DNA of 64,000 nucleotides. Source: Piscinibacter gummiphilus (GTDB lineage Bacteria > Pseudomonadota > Gammaproteobacteria > Burkholderiales > Burkholderiaceae_C). The translations under genes were made by a program, and so were the position numbers. The stretch lies in the NCBI RefSeq assembly GCF_002116905.1, contig NZ_CP015118.1:620001-684000 (forward strand). Direction: 5' to 3'. Positions 32,179 to 42,471 of this stretch are shown here, piece after piece (position 1 is the stretch's first letter; every line of letters starts with the position of its first letter). The notes below the pieces were generated by a model that saw nothing but the letters and a program-made list of their open reading frames with translations, was not told the origin of the DNA and searched no databases.

Positions 32179-33159
32179 ATGCTGCTCGACGGCCGGGATC
32201 CCGCCGCCATCGACCGCGCCGCCCAGGCGCTGGCCGACGGCGACCTCGTGGGCATTCCCACCGAAACGGTCTACGGCCTCGGTGCCCGCGCCGACGACGA
32301 CGCGGCCGTGGCCAAGGTCTTCGCCGCGAAGGGCCGCCCGGCCGACCACCCGTTGATCGTGCACGTGGCGGACGCCGCCGGCGCACGCGCCTTCGCGGCC
32401 GACTGGCCGGCCGTGGCGCAGCGCCTCGTGCAGGTGTTCTGGCCGGGCCCGCTGACCGTCATCGTGCCGCGTGCCCCCGGCATGGCCGCCGCCGCCGCGG
32501 GCGGGCAGGACACCGTCGGCCTGCGCTGCCCGGGCCACCCGGTGGCGCACGCGCTGCTGGTGGCCGCGCGCGAGCGGGGCGTGGCCGGTGTGGCCGCCCC
32601 CAGCGCGAACCGTTTCGGCCGCATCAGCCCCACGCGTGCCGAACACGTCGTCGACGAGTTCGAGCCGGGCCTGCTGGTGCTGGACGGCGGCGCGTGCGAC
32701 GTGGGCATCGAGTCGAGCATCGTCGACTGCTCGCGCGGCCACCCCGTGCTGCTGCGCCCCGGCGTGCTCACCCGCGCGCAACTGGAGGCCGCGGCCGGTG
32801 AACCGCTGCGCGACCGCGACCAGCAGGCGCCGCGCGCGTCCGGCACGCTCGAGGCGCACTACGCCCCGCGCGCGAAGCTGCGCCTGATGGCCGGCCCCAT
32901 GCTCAAGACGGCGCTCGAGATGGTCGACGGCGCCCCATTGAAGCTGGCGGTATATTGCCGGACGGTGCCCTTCGGGGCCGCCGGCCGGGCGCTCTGGCGC
33001 CGGATGCCCGACCGCCCCGATGCCGCCGCCCACGAATTGTTCTCTGTCCTGCGCGAACTCGACGCGGAGGGCGTGGCTCTGATCTGGGTCGAGGACCCGC
33101 CGCCCGGCCCCGAGTGGGACGGGGTGCGGGACCGCCTTTCGCGAGCCGCCGCGTCGTGA
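32179..33159 (+). CDS. L-threonylcarbamoyladenylate synthase, Sua5 type
   Basis: This enzyme makes threonylcarbamoyl-AMP, the first step of the t6A modification of ANN-decoding tRNAs. The 326-residue product has a YrdC domain (about 10-205) with GIPTETVYGLGARA, KGRPADHPLIVHV, FWPGPLTVIVPR, APSANRFGRISPT and GIESSIVDCS, plus a C-terminal Sua5 domain. The ATG at 32179 is chosen for the GGAGGG site six bases upstream; a GTG at 32161 overlapping the purK stop is possible. TsaB, a later enzyme of the same pathway, is encoded at 35643. Confidence 0.93.
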   Translation: MLLDGRDPAAIDRAAQALADGDLVGIPTETVYGLGARADDDAAVAKVFAAKGRPADHPLIVHVADAAGARAFAADWPAVAQRLVQVFWPGPLTVIVPRAPGMAAAAAGGQDTVGLRCPGHPVAHALLVAARERGVAGVAAPSANRFGRISPTRAEHVVDEFEPGLLVLDGGACDVGIESSIVDCSRGHPVLLRPGVLTRAQLEAAAGEPLRDRDQQAPRASGTLEAHYAPRAKLRLMAGPMLKTALEMVDGAPLKLAVYCRTVPFGAAGRALWRRMPDRPDAAAHELFSVLRELDAEGVALIWVEDPPPGPEWDGVRDRLSRAAAS

Positions 33160-33191
33160 CGCGCGCGGCCCTTCATGTTTCTGGAGTGTTC

Positions 33192-34187
33192 ATGTCTTTT
33201 TTCCGTGACCTGTCGATCGTTTCCGCCCGCCGGCCCCTCGTGGCCACCGTGCTGGCTTCGGCATTGCTGGCCGCCTGTGGCGGCGGCGAACAGGAGGAAA
33301 CCTTCCAGCCCACCCGCATCGTGGCGGTGGGCGACGAGAACACGCTGATCAACCCCGATGGCAGCCAGTACTCGGTGAACAACGTCAGCGTCTCGGCCAC
33401 CACGAATCCGAACGGCGTCCCCTGCATCAACAACCCGATCTGGGTCCAGTACGTCGCCGCCGACTACGGCCTCTCGTTCGGTGAATGCCGCGGTGCCGCC
33501 ACCGACGCCACGCGCAAGTACGCCGTGATGCTCGCCCAGGTGGGCCAGACGGTGGACCAGGCCGCGGCGGCCCTGGCCGGCGTGTCGCCGGCGCTCAACC
33601 AGAACGACCTGGTCACGCTGATGGTCGGCTCGCACGACCTGCTGGCCATCGTGGGCACGAACAAGACGCCCAACGCCGCCGACCGCGAGGCGATGATCAC
33701 CGCCGCGGAGAAGCGGGGCGAGGCGCTCGGCGACGTGGTGCTGAACACGATCGCCACCGGCGCGCGCATCCTCATCACCACCGTGCCGTACCTGAACACC
33801 GCGCCCGTCGTCGTGGCCGAGGGCTACGACGCCAACCTGCTGTACGAGATGTCCACCGCCTTCAACGACGGGCTGAACGCGCGCATGTCGCTGGTCCCGG
33901 GCGGTGGTGGCCGCAGCGGTGCCATCGTCGAGGTCGACCAACTGGTGAACTCGTACTACCTCAACAGCGGCGCGGCCTACAACGCGATCACCAACCGCGT
34001 GGCGGCGGCCTGCCAGACGGCCGGCGCGCCCACGCCGGACGCCGACCTGGACACCTGCAAGACGACCGACGTCACGACGGCCAGCCCGATCTACTACCTG
34101 TGGGCCGGCCGCATGCAGTACGGCACCATCACCCACGGCCTGCTGGGACAGACGGCCCTGCAGCGCATCCGCGCGAACCCGCTCTGA
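33192..34187 (+). CDS. Degenerate SGNH-hydrolase-like lipoprotein, probably non-catalytic
   Basis: The 331-residue lipoprotein (lipobox LLAAC, Cys 29, followed by glycines) resembles the SGNH lipoprotein at 5097-6263 along its length. The shared layout includes NNDLVTLMVG-type block III (here QNDLVTLMVGSHDLL), ALGDVVLNTIATGARILITTVPYLNTAP and a C-terminal YYLWAG segment. All three catalytic positions have changed: block I reads VGDEN (Glu 49 at the nucleophile Ser), and the C-terminal ADNFH of the paralogue is AGRMQ (Gly for Asp, Gln for His). It is likely a binding or structural protein rather than an esterase. GGAG five bases upstream supports the ATG. Confidence 0.78.
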   Translation: MSFFRDLSIVSARRPLVATVLASALLAACGGGEQEETFQPTRIVAVGDENTLINPDGSQYSVNNVSVSATTNPNGVPCINNPIWVQYVAADYGLSFGECRGAATDATRKYAVMLAQVGQTVDQAAAALAGVSPALNQNDLVTLMVGSHDLLAIVGTNKTPNAADREAMITAAEKRGEALGDVVLNTIATGARILITTVPYLNTAPVVVAEGYDANLLYEMSTAFNDGLNARMSLVPGGGGRSGAIVEVDQLVNSYYLNSGAAYNAITNRVAAACQTAGAPTPDADLDTCKTTDVTTASPIYYLWAGRMQYGTITHGLLGQTALQRIRANPL

Positions 34188-34193
34188 TCGTCG

Positions 34194-35609
34194 TCAGTCG
34201 GCGGCGGTCCACTTGACCAGCGCTTCGAGCGCAGGCCGGGCCGCCGCGGCGTTGGGGTGGTTGATCACCCCCACCACCACGTAGCGCCGCCCCGAGTTCG
34301 CGAGCACGTAGCCGGCGATGCCGGTCACGTCCCGCAGCGAGCCGGTCTTCAGGTGGGCGCGGCCCGTGTTGGCGTTGCGGGTGCGGCGCATCGTGCCGTC
34401 GATGCCGCTCACCGGCAGTGAACTCATCAGCTCGGACATCGCCGGGCCCGCCCACGCGGCCTGCAGCACGCGGGCCAGCAACTGCGCGGTGACGCGCGAA
34501 TCCCGCGACAGCCCCGACCCGTTCTCGACCACCGTGCCCGCCACGTTGTCGCCGAAGCGGTCCACCAGCCACTGCCGCACCACGTCGCGCGACTGGTCGG
34601 GCGAACCGGTGCCACGCTGCGTGGCGCCGAGCGTGAGGAACAGCTGCTGCGCCATCACGTTGTTGCTGAACTTGTTGATGTCGCGGATGGTTTCGGCGAG
34701 CGGCTCGGAGGTGACCTCGAACGTGGGCGGCGTGGCCGGTGCCGCACCGTCGCGCACGCGGCCCGACAGCTTTCCGCCCAGCTCGCGCCACAGACCCGTC
34801 AGCGCCCGTTCGTTGTAGGCCTTCGGATCGGCGTAGGCCGTGGGCCACTGCCGCTCGCCGCAGCTCGCCGCGTAGCCGCCCGCGAAACGCACGCGGGCCG
34901 GGTCGGTGAAGTCGGCCCGCAAGTCGCCCCGCCAGTCGTCGCAGGGGCCCTTGAGCAGCGGCACCGTGGTGTCCACCCGCACGCCCGCGAGCGGGATGTC
35001 CGCAGCCACCAGCGCCACGTTGCGCGCCGGCTGCGGCGTGAACGTGTAGGTGACCGACTTGTAGTTGAGCATCAGCGCGTCGGGCCCCGCGTTCGACGGG
35101 CGGTACGGCTCGCCGTCGAACGCCGCCGGGTCGTGGAGTGGCACCGCGAAGGCCGAGCGGTCGAGCACGATGTCGCCCTGGATGTCGCGCACCCCGAGCT
35201 GCTGCACGCGCCGCAGCAGCAGCCACAGCCGCTCCACCACCAGCTTCGGGTCGCCGCTGCCCTTGATGACCAGCGAGCCCTTGAGGACGCCGTCGGTGAG
35301 CTCGCCCTGGATCCACACGGGCGTGGTCCACGACCAGGCCGGCCCCAGCAGGTCGAGCGCCGCGCTCGTGGTCAGCAGCTTCTGGAGCGACGCCGGATTG
35401 ACGGGCTGGTGCGGCTGCCACGCGAGCCGGTTCGCCGGCTGTCCCACCTCCTGCACGAGGGCCACGAGGCTGTCCCGGGGCACCTGCGCGCGGGCGAGGG
35501 CGGCGTCGACTTCGGGGGGGAGCGGGGTGGGACCGGCGAGGGCGGGCAGGGCGGTGGCGAGCAGGCACAGCGGCAGCGCCGTGCGCCGGAAGAAGGGCGT
35601 GATGGGCAT
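34194..35609 (-). CDS. dacB: D-alanyl-D-alanine carboxypeptidase/endopeptidase (PBP4 type)
   Basis: DacB trims peptide side chains and cross-links of peptidoglycan in the periplasm. The 471-residue protein starts with a signal peptide (MPITPFFRRTALPLCLLATALPALA). The active-site triad of motifs is present: SLQK (SxxK) near residue 73, SNN in INKFSNNVMAQQ and KTGS in RAHLKTGSLRDVTGIAGY. A large insert between the first two motifs (about 100-270) is typical of PBP4. Its stop is only seven bases from the convergent SGNH-like gene's end. It is divergent from tsaB with a 33-base gap. Confidence 0.95.
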   Translation of the reverse strand: MPITPFFRRTALPLCLLATALPALAGPTPLPPEVDAALARAQVPRDSLVALVQEVGQPANRLAWQPHQPVNPASLQKLLTTSAALDLLGPAWSWTTPVWIQGELTDGVLKGSLVIKGSGDPKLVVERLWLLLRRVQQLGVRDIQGDIVLDRSAFAVPLHDPAAFDGEPYRPSNAGPDALMLNYKSVTYTFTPQPARNVALVAADIPLAGVRVDTTVPLLKGPCDDWRGDLRADFTDPARVRFAGGYAASCGERQWPTAYADPKAYNERALTGLWRELGGKLSGRVRDGAAPATPPTFEVTSEPLAETIRDINKFSNNVMAQQLFLTLGATQRGTGSPDQSRDVVRQWLVDRFGDNVAGTVVENGSGLSRDSRVTAQLLARVLQAAWAGPAMSELMSSLPVSGIDGTMRRTRNANTGRAHLKTGSLRDVTGIAGYVLANSGRRYVVVGVINHPNAAAARPALEALVKWTAAD

Positions 35610-35642
35610 GGATCGATGATCGCATGGCCTAGACTTCTGAAA

Positions 35643-36368
35643 ATGACGACAACGAACACGCTGCTGGCCTTCGACACCTCGACCGACCTGCTGAGCCTGG
35701 CCTTGTGCACGCCGTCCGGCGACTTCGTGCACGAGTCGGCCGGGGGGGCGCTCGCGTCGGCCCGCCTCGTGCCCGAGGCCATGGCCCTGCTGGCCCGGGC
35801 CGGCATCGCGCTGGCCCAGGTCGACGCCATCGCGTTCGGCGCGGGTCCCGGCGCGTTCACCGGCCTGCGCACGGCCTGCTCGGTGGCGCAGGGTTTCGCG
35901 CTCGGCGCCGGCAAGCCCGTCGTGCCGGTCGACAGCCTGATGCTCGTCGCCGACGATGCCCGCGACCAAGTGGGCCCCGAGGTCGCCGCGGTGGTGCATG
36001 TGGCGATGGACGCCCGCATGGACCAGGTCTATGCCGGGGCCTACCGCTGGTCCGGCGCCGGCTGGGCCGTGCTGTCGGCGCCCGAACTGCTCGATCCGTC
36101 CGTGCTGGCCGCCCGCTGGCGCGACGACCCGCCGGCCGTGGTGGCCGGCTCGGGCCTGCCGGTGTTCGCCGCCGCGTTCGACCTGCCCGCCACCACGCGG
36201 CAGGTGCCGCAGGCCCGTTCCCGTGCCGCTGCGGTGCTGCGCGTGGCACGCCAGCGGTGGGCGGCCGGTGGTGCGGTGGATGCCTCGCTCGCGCTGCCCG
36301 TGTACGTGCGCGACAAGGTCGCCCAGACCACGGCGGAGCGCGAGGCCGCCCGGGAGGCGAAGTCGTGA
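35643..36368 (+). CDS. tsaB: tRNA threonylcarbamoyladenosine biosynthesis protein TsaB
   Basis: TsaB is the scaffold protein that, with TsaD and TsaE, transfers the threonylcarbamoyl group to A37 of tRNA. The 241-residue protein has the ASKHA-type N-terminus LLAFDTSTDLLSLAL, then the family motif AFGAGPGAFTGLRTACSVAQGFA and VDARMDQVYAGAY-like segment MDARMDQVYAG. It overlaps rimI by four bases (GTGA). The pairing tsaB-rimI is conserved in proteobacteria. Confidence 0.95.
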   Translation: MTTTNTLLAFDTSTDLLSLALCTPSGDFVHESAGGALASARLVPEAMALLARAGIALAQVDAIAFGAGPGAFTGLRTACSVAQGFALGAGKPVVPVDSLMLVADDARDQVGPEVAAVVHVAMDARMDQVYAGAYRWSGAGWAVLSAPELLDPSVLAARWRDDPPAVVAGSGLPVFAAAFDLPATTRQVPQARSRAAAVLRVARQRWAAGGAVDASLALPVYVRDKVAQTTAEREAAREAKS

Positions 36369-36847
36369 ATGCCGTGATCGACGATCGGCGACAATGGGTC
36401 CCGATGACGGTGCTGCACCTCGATGCCGTGCTCGCCATCGAGAACGAGGCCTACCCGGTGCCTTGGACCCGGGGCAACTTCATCGACTCCATCGCGGCGG
36501 GCTACGACGCCTGGCTGCTGGTGGATGCGCGCCAGACCCTGCTCGGCTACTTCGTGGCGATGGACGGGGTCGACGAGATGCACCTGCTGAACCTCACCGT
36601 GGCCCCGCCGCTGCAGGGCCGCGGGCACGCGCGCGAGATGCTCGACCGCCTGGTGGCCCTGTGCCGCGAGCGGCACGCGCAGATGCTGTGGCTGGAGGTG
36701 CGGGTGAGCAATGAACGAGCGAAGGCGCTGTATGCCCGGTACGGGTTCCAGCCCATCCGGATGCGCCGCGGCTACTATCCGCTGCCGCCGGGTCAGATGG
36801 GCCGGGAGGATGCGGCCGTGATGAGCCTGAAGGTGGAGTGGGAGTGA
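36365..36847 (+). CDS. rimI: Ribosomal protein S18 alanine N-acetyltransferase
   Basis: RimI acetylates the N-terminal alanine of ribosomal protein S18. The 160-residue GNAT protein shows HLLNLTVAPPLQGRGHAREML (acetyl-CoA binding motif A, with QGRGHA), then EVRVSNERAKALYARYGFQPIRMRRGYYP. The GTG at 36365 overlaps the tsaB stop; an ATG at 36404 is a possible alternative that still leaves the whole fold. It overlaps the following uracil-DNA glycosylase gene by one base (TGATG), giving a coupled tsaB-rimI-udg set. Confidence 0.93.
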   Translation: MNAVIDDRRQWVPMTVLHLDAVLAIENEAYPVPWTRGNFIDSIAAGYDAWLLVDARQTLLGYFVAMDGVDEMHLLNLTVAPPLQGRGHAREMLDRLVALCRERHAQMLWLEVRVSNERAKALYARYGFQPIRMRRGYYPLPPGQMGREDAAVMSLKVEWE

Positions 36848-37662
36848 TGGGTTTCAGCGAACGCCAGGCCTTGATGCTGGAGGAGATGGGCATCCGTGTC
36901 TGGACGCGGGCCGAGGTGGCTGCGCCCGTCGAGGCGGTGGCCGAGGCCGCGCCCGAGCCGGCACCGGCCCCCGTTCAGGCCCGGGCACCGGCGCCCATCC
37001 CCGCACCTGCACCCGCGCCCCGCGCGCCAGCCGCCCGGCCTCCCGCCATCGAGGTCGTCGCCCGCGGCGACCGCCCCACCGGCACGGAAACGATGGACTG
37101 GCCCGCGCTTCGCGAGGCCGTCGCCGGCTGCACGGCCTGCGGCCTGTGCCAGGGCCGCACGCAGACCGTGTTCGGCGTGGGCAACGAGCGGGCGCACTGG
37201 ATGGTCGTCGGCGAAGCCCCGGGGGAGCAGGAAGACCGCCAGGGCGAACCGTTCGTCGGCAAGTCGGGCCAGCTGCTCGACAACATGCTGCGCGCGCTGG
37301 GCCTGACCCGCGACGAGGCGGGCCCCGAGCGGCAGGTCTACATCGCCAACACGGTCAAGTGCCGGCCACCGGGCAACCGCAACCCGGAACCGCAGGAACT
37401 CTCCCAGTGCGAGCCGTTCCTGATGCGGCAGATCGCGCTGGTGCAGCCGCGCGTGATCCTCGCGATGGGCCGCTTCGCGGTGCAGAGCCTGCTGCGCAGC
37501 AACGAGCCCATCGGCCGGCTGCGCGGCCGGGTCCACAGCTACCAGGGCGTGCCGCTGGTCGTCACCTACCACCCGGCCTACCTGCTGCGCAATCCCGAGG
37601 ACAAGGGGCGGGCCTGGGACGATCTGTGCCTTGCACGCGAGGTTCTGGCCCCCGAAGGCTGA
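36847..37662 (+). CDS. Uracil-DNA glycosylase, family 4 (Fe-S)
   Basis: Family 4 enzymes excise uracil from DNA and carry a [4Fe-4S] cluster. The 271-residue protein has a short N-terminal helix (GFSERQALMLEEMGI), a Pro/Ala-rich linker (about 30-70), then the catalytic domain: cysteines in GCTACGLCQGR (95-101), VVGEAPGEQEDRQGEPFVG, NTVKCRPPGNRNP and LSQCEPFL for the cluster, LAMGRFAVQSLL, and TYHPAYLLRNP near the C-terminus. The N-terminus plus linker is common in betaproteobacterial homologues. It is coupled to rimI by a one-base overlap. Confidence 0.93.
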   Translation: MGFSERQALMLEEMGIRVWTRAEVAAPVEAVAEAAPEPAPAPVQARAPAPIPAPAPAPRAPAARPPAIEVVARGDRPTGTETMDWPALREAVAGCTACGLCQGRTQTVFGVGNERAHWMVVGEAPGEQEDRQGEPFVGKSGQLLDNMLRALGLTRDEAGPERQVYIANTVKCRPPGNRNPEPQELSQCEPFLMRQIALVQPRVILAMGRFAVQSLLRSNEPIGRLRGRVHSYQGVPLVVTYHPAYLLRNPEDKGRAWDDLCLAREVLAPEG

Positions 37663-37746
37663 ATGTCGTCGTTATCATGAGCGAGCGAGGGCCGCACGCG
37701 GGCAGAGCGGCTCCGATCGACCTCGCTGTCAACCCACAACAAGACG

Positions 37747-40161
37747 ATGAACGAGCCCCGAGCGTTGCTCGACCGTGACCTGCCCGAACCGGAGGCTTGG
37801 CCCTGCCTGCTGGCCTGCCTCGCCGACGACGGCGCCGTGCTGCAGGCCAACCGGGAGTTCACGCGCCACCTCGGCATCGCCCACGAGACCCACCCGGGCT
37901 GGGTCTGGTCGGCGCTGCTGACGCCCGACTCGCTCGCCGCGCTGCAGGCCGCGCTGCCCCGCCGGGCCGACTTCGCCCTCACCCTGGTCCTCAAGGGCAC
38001 CCCGCAGGCCCCGGACGGCACCTGGCTCGACGGCCGCGCCCGCTGGGACGCCGAGGGCGCCCGGTACCTGTGCACCTTCCAGGACGTGTCCGACCGCGTG
38101 CGCGCCGAGGGCGTGGCCCGCGATCGCGCCGACCAGTTCCAGCTGCTGGCCGACAACGTGCCGGTGCTCATCGCCTACTTCGAGGCCGGCACCTTCGCCT
38201 GCCGCTTCGCCAACCGGCAGTACGCCGCCACGTTCGGCTGGGACGAGGCCTCGATCCTCGGCCGCCCGTTCCGCGAGATCATCGGCGACGCCGCCACCCG
38301 CGAGATCCAGCCCTACGTCGACATGGTGCTGCGCGACAAGGTCACGGCCTCGTACGAGCGCGAGCTCGTGGGCCGCAACGGCCAGACGCAGTGGCTCGAG
38401 GTCAACCTGATCCCGCACCTGGGCCCCGACGGCGAACCCGCCGCCGCCTTCGTGCTGATCGCCGACATCACCCGCCACCGCGCCGCCGAACGCGCGCTGC
38501 AGGAAACGCAGGACCGGCTCTCCAAGTTCCTCCAGGCCTCGGCCGAAGGCATCGCCTTCCTGCAGGACGGGGTCATCACCGACGTGAACCCCGCGGCCTG
38601 CCAGCTCGTGGGCTTCCCGCCCGAGGAACTGGTGGGCATGCGCACGCTCGACATCGTCGCCGCCGATCAGCGGGCCAAGGTGTCCGACATGATCCGCGCC
38701 GGCAACGAGACGCCGTACGAGAGCGCCCTCGTGCACAAGAGCGGCCTGCGCCTGCCGGTCGAGCTCATGGGCCGCTCGATGACCCACAAGGGCGAACGCG
38801 TGCGCATGACCATCGTGCGCGACATCCGCGAGCGTTACGCCGCGCAGGAGCACATCCGCTACCTCGCCCACCACGACGCGCTCACCGGCCTGCCCAACCG
38901 GGTGAGCCTGATGGAAGACCTGTCGCACCAGATCGCCGCCGCGCGGCGCTCCGACTCGCAGTTCGCGCTGCTGTTCATCGACCTCGACCACTTCAAGCGG
39001 GTCAACGATTCGCTCGGCCACCTCGTGGGCGACACGCTGCTGCAGACCATCTCGCGGCGCATCACCGACTGCCTGCGCACCACCGACCGCGTGGCCCGTT
39101 TCGGCGGCGACGAGTTCATCGTGCTGCTGCCCAACACGCTGCAGCGTTCCGACGTGGAGGAGGTCTCGAACAAGCTGCTGGCCGCCATCGAGGTGCCGGT
39201 CAACGTCGACGGCCGGCTGATCTCGGTCACCCCGTCCATCGGCATCTCGATGTTCCCGCACGACGCGGGCACGGCCGACGCGCTCATCAAGAACGCCGAC
39301 ACCGCGATGTACCTCGCGAAGTCGCGCGGCCGCGCCAACCACCAGTTCTTCACCCCGGCCATGGCGCGGTCCGCGCTCGACGCACTGGTGATGGAAAGCC
39401 AGATGGCCCAGGGCCTCGCCCGCGGCGAGTTCGTGCTGCACTTCCAGCCGCAGGTGAGCGCGGCCGACGGCCGCCTGCTGGGCGCCGAGGCGCTGATGCG
39501 CTGGCACCACCCCGAGCGCGGCCTGCTGATGCCCGACGCGTTCATCGAACTCGCCGAACAGCAGCGGCTGATGCTGCCGCTCGGCCAATGGGCCTTGCGC
39601 GAAGCCGCACGTTGCGCGAAACGCTGGCACGACGCGGGCATCCGCCACGCCCCGGTGGCCGTGAACCTGTCGAGCGTGCAGTTCCAGACGAGCGGCTTCA
39701 CGGCGCTCGTGGAGCAGATGCTGCTCGAGGAGGACGTGTCCGGCACCCTCGTGGAACTCGAGATCACCGAACGCATGCTGATGGACGACCTGCCCGAGGT
39801 GCGGCGCAAGCTCACCGAGCTGAAGGCGCTGGGCATCCGCATCGCGGTGGACGACTTCGGCACGGGCTACTCGTCGCTGGCGCACCTGAAGGAGTTGCCC
39901 ATCGACAAGATGAAGATCGACCGCTCCTTCGTGCACGATCTGCCGGGCGACCCGGAGTCGAACGCCATCGCGCGGGCCATCATCCAGATGTCCCGCGGGC
40001 TCGGGCTGAAGGTCATCGCCGAGGGCGTGGAGACCGCCGCGCAGCGGGAGTTCCTGCAGCAGGCGGGGTGCGACGAACTGCAGGGGCTGCTGGTCAGCGG
40101 GCCGCTGACCGAAGAGGCGTTCGAGGCGTGGGCGCTCGGGTTGAAGGTGACGAGCGCCTGA
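37747..40161 (+). CDS. PAS-PAS-GGDEF-EAL c-di-GMP turnover protein
   Basis: The 804-residue cytoplasmic protein has a divergent N-terminal PAS-like region, two clearer PAS domains (about 125-250 and 255-370), a GGDEF domain with intact RFGGDEFIVLL (about 455) preceded by the inhibitory-site motif RTTD five residues upstream, and an EAL domain. The EAL domain keeps its key residues: GAEALMRW, VNLSSVQF, ELEITERM, VDDFGTGYSSL, KIDRSFV, AEGVET and the Gln of DELQG. Both cyclase and phosphodiesterase activities are therefore possible. There is no membrane segment. The signal sensed by the PAS domains is unknown; no cofactor residues could be assigned. Confidence 0.95.
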   Translation: MNEPRALLDRDLPEPEAWPCLLACLADDGAVLQANREFTRHLGIAHETHPGWVWSALLTPDSLAALQAALPRRADFALTLVLKGTPQAPDGTWLDGRARWDAEGARYLCTFQDVSDRVRAEGVARDRADQFQLLADNVPVLIAYFEAGTFACRFANRQYAATFGWDEASILGRPFREIIGDAATREIQPYVDMVLRDKVTASYERELVGRNGQTQWLEVNLIPHLGPDGEPAAAFVLIADITRHRAAERALQETQDRLSKFLQASAEGIAFLQDGVITDVNPAACQLVGFPPEELVGMRTLDIVAADQRAKVSDMIRAGNETPYESALVHKSGLRLPVELMGRSMTHKGERVRMTIVRDIRERYAAQEHIRYLAHHDALTGLPNRVSLMEDLSHQIAAARRSDSQFALLFIDLDHFKRVNDSLGHLVGDTLLQTISRRITDCLRTTDRVARFGGDEFIVLLPNTLQRSDVEEVSNKLLAAIEVPVNVDGRLISVTPSIGISMFPHDAGTADALIKNADTAMYLAKSRGRANHQFFTPAMARSALDALVMESQMAQGLARGEFVLHFQPQVSAADGRLLGAEALMRWHHPERGLLMPDAFIELAEQQRLMLPLGQWALREAARCAKRWHDAGIRHAPVAVNLSSVQFQTSGFTALVEQMLLEEDVSGTLVELEITERMLMDDLPEVRRKLTELKALGIRIAVDDFGTGYSSLAHLKELPIDKMKIDRSFVHDLPGDPESNAIARAIIQMSRGLGLKVIAEGVETAAQREFLQQAGCDELQGLLVSGPLTEEAFEAWALGLKVTSA

Positions 40162-40169
40162 AGAAGGCC

Positions 40170-40194
40170 GTCACCCCGGCGCACGCCGGGGCCC
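40170..40194. repeat. Short REP-like hairpin between convergent genes
   Basis: GTCACCCCGGCG followed by CGCCGGGG forms a compact hairpin in the 45-bp gap between the PAS-GGDEF-EAL gene and the converging glmU. It is related to the repeat at 29378-29441, which occupies the same kind of position. Confidence 0.6.
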
Positions 40195-40206
40195 ACTGCG
40201 GTCAGC

Positions 40207-41581
<1,375 letters not shown>

Positions 41582-41583
<2 letters not shown>

Positions 41584-42463
41584 GCAGCATCCTTTTCTGA
41601 AGTCCGCAATTATCGGGGTGGTGTTGCTTTTGACCACCCTGCTTTCAGGGTGTGGGGCACTCCGTCTGGTCTATGGCCAGGCCCCCGAACTGGTGTATTG
41701 GTGGCTCGACGGCTACGTCGACTTCGACAGCACGCAGAGCGAGAAGGTGCGTGACGACCTGGCCCGCTACGCCGAATGGCACCGTGCCACGCAGTTGCCC
41801 GACTACGCCCAGCTGCTCGTGCGCGCGCAGGCCCAGGTGCTGTCGCCCGACCCGATCACGCCGGCCGGGGTGTGCCGCTGGTACCAGGACGCCTTCGCGC
41901 GCGGCGCGCCGCTGATCGAACGCGGGCTGCCGGCCGCCACCGAGGCCGTGATGCAGTTCACGCCCGAGAACCTGAAGCACCTCCAGCGCAAGTACGAGAA
42001 GGTCAACGCGAAGTTCCGCGACGAGTACCTGCAGCCCGACCCCGAGGACCGCCTGGAGGCGGCGGTGGACCGCGTGGTGGACCGCACCGAATCGCTCTAC
42101 GGCCGCATCGACGGCCCGCAGAAGGAACGCATCGCGAAGCTCGTGGCCGCGTCGCCGTTCGATCCCGAGGTGTGGTTCGCCGAACGGCAGCAGCGCCAGC
42201 GCGACACCCTCGCCACGCTGCGGTCGCTGCTGGCCGCGAAGGCCCCGCCCGACCAGGTGCAGGCGGGCCTGCGCACGCTCGTGGCGCGGCTGCAGCAGTC
42301 GCCGCGCGAGGCCTACCGGGAGTACGACGAACGGCTCAAGGCCTACAACTGCATGGTGGGTGCCGAGGTGCACAACAACATGACCCGCGAGCAGCGCCAG
42401 GAAGCCGCCAAGCGCCTCAGGGGCTGGGCCGACGACTTCCGGGCGATGTCGGCGGCGCGCTGA
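41582..42463 (+). CDS. DUF6279 family lipoprotein
   Basis: The 293-residue lipoprotein has the signal MQHPFLKSAIIGVVLLLTT with lipobox LLSGC (Cys 24). The mature protein is helical and begins LRLVYGQAPELVYWWLDGYVDF, the recognisable DUF6279 opening; ERLKAYNCMVGAEVHNNMT lies near the end. Function is unknown. The ATG at 41582 shares the CATG tetranucleotide with the divergent glmU start; an alternative ATG at 41570 would overlap more. Its promoter must therefore lie within the glmU coding region. Confidence 0.82.
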
Positions 42464-42471
42464 CGGGCGCG

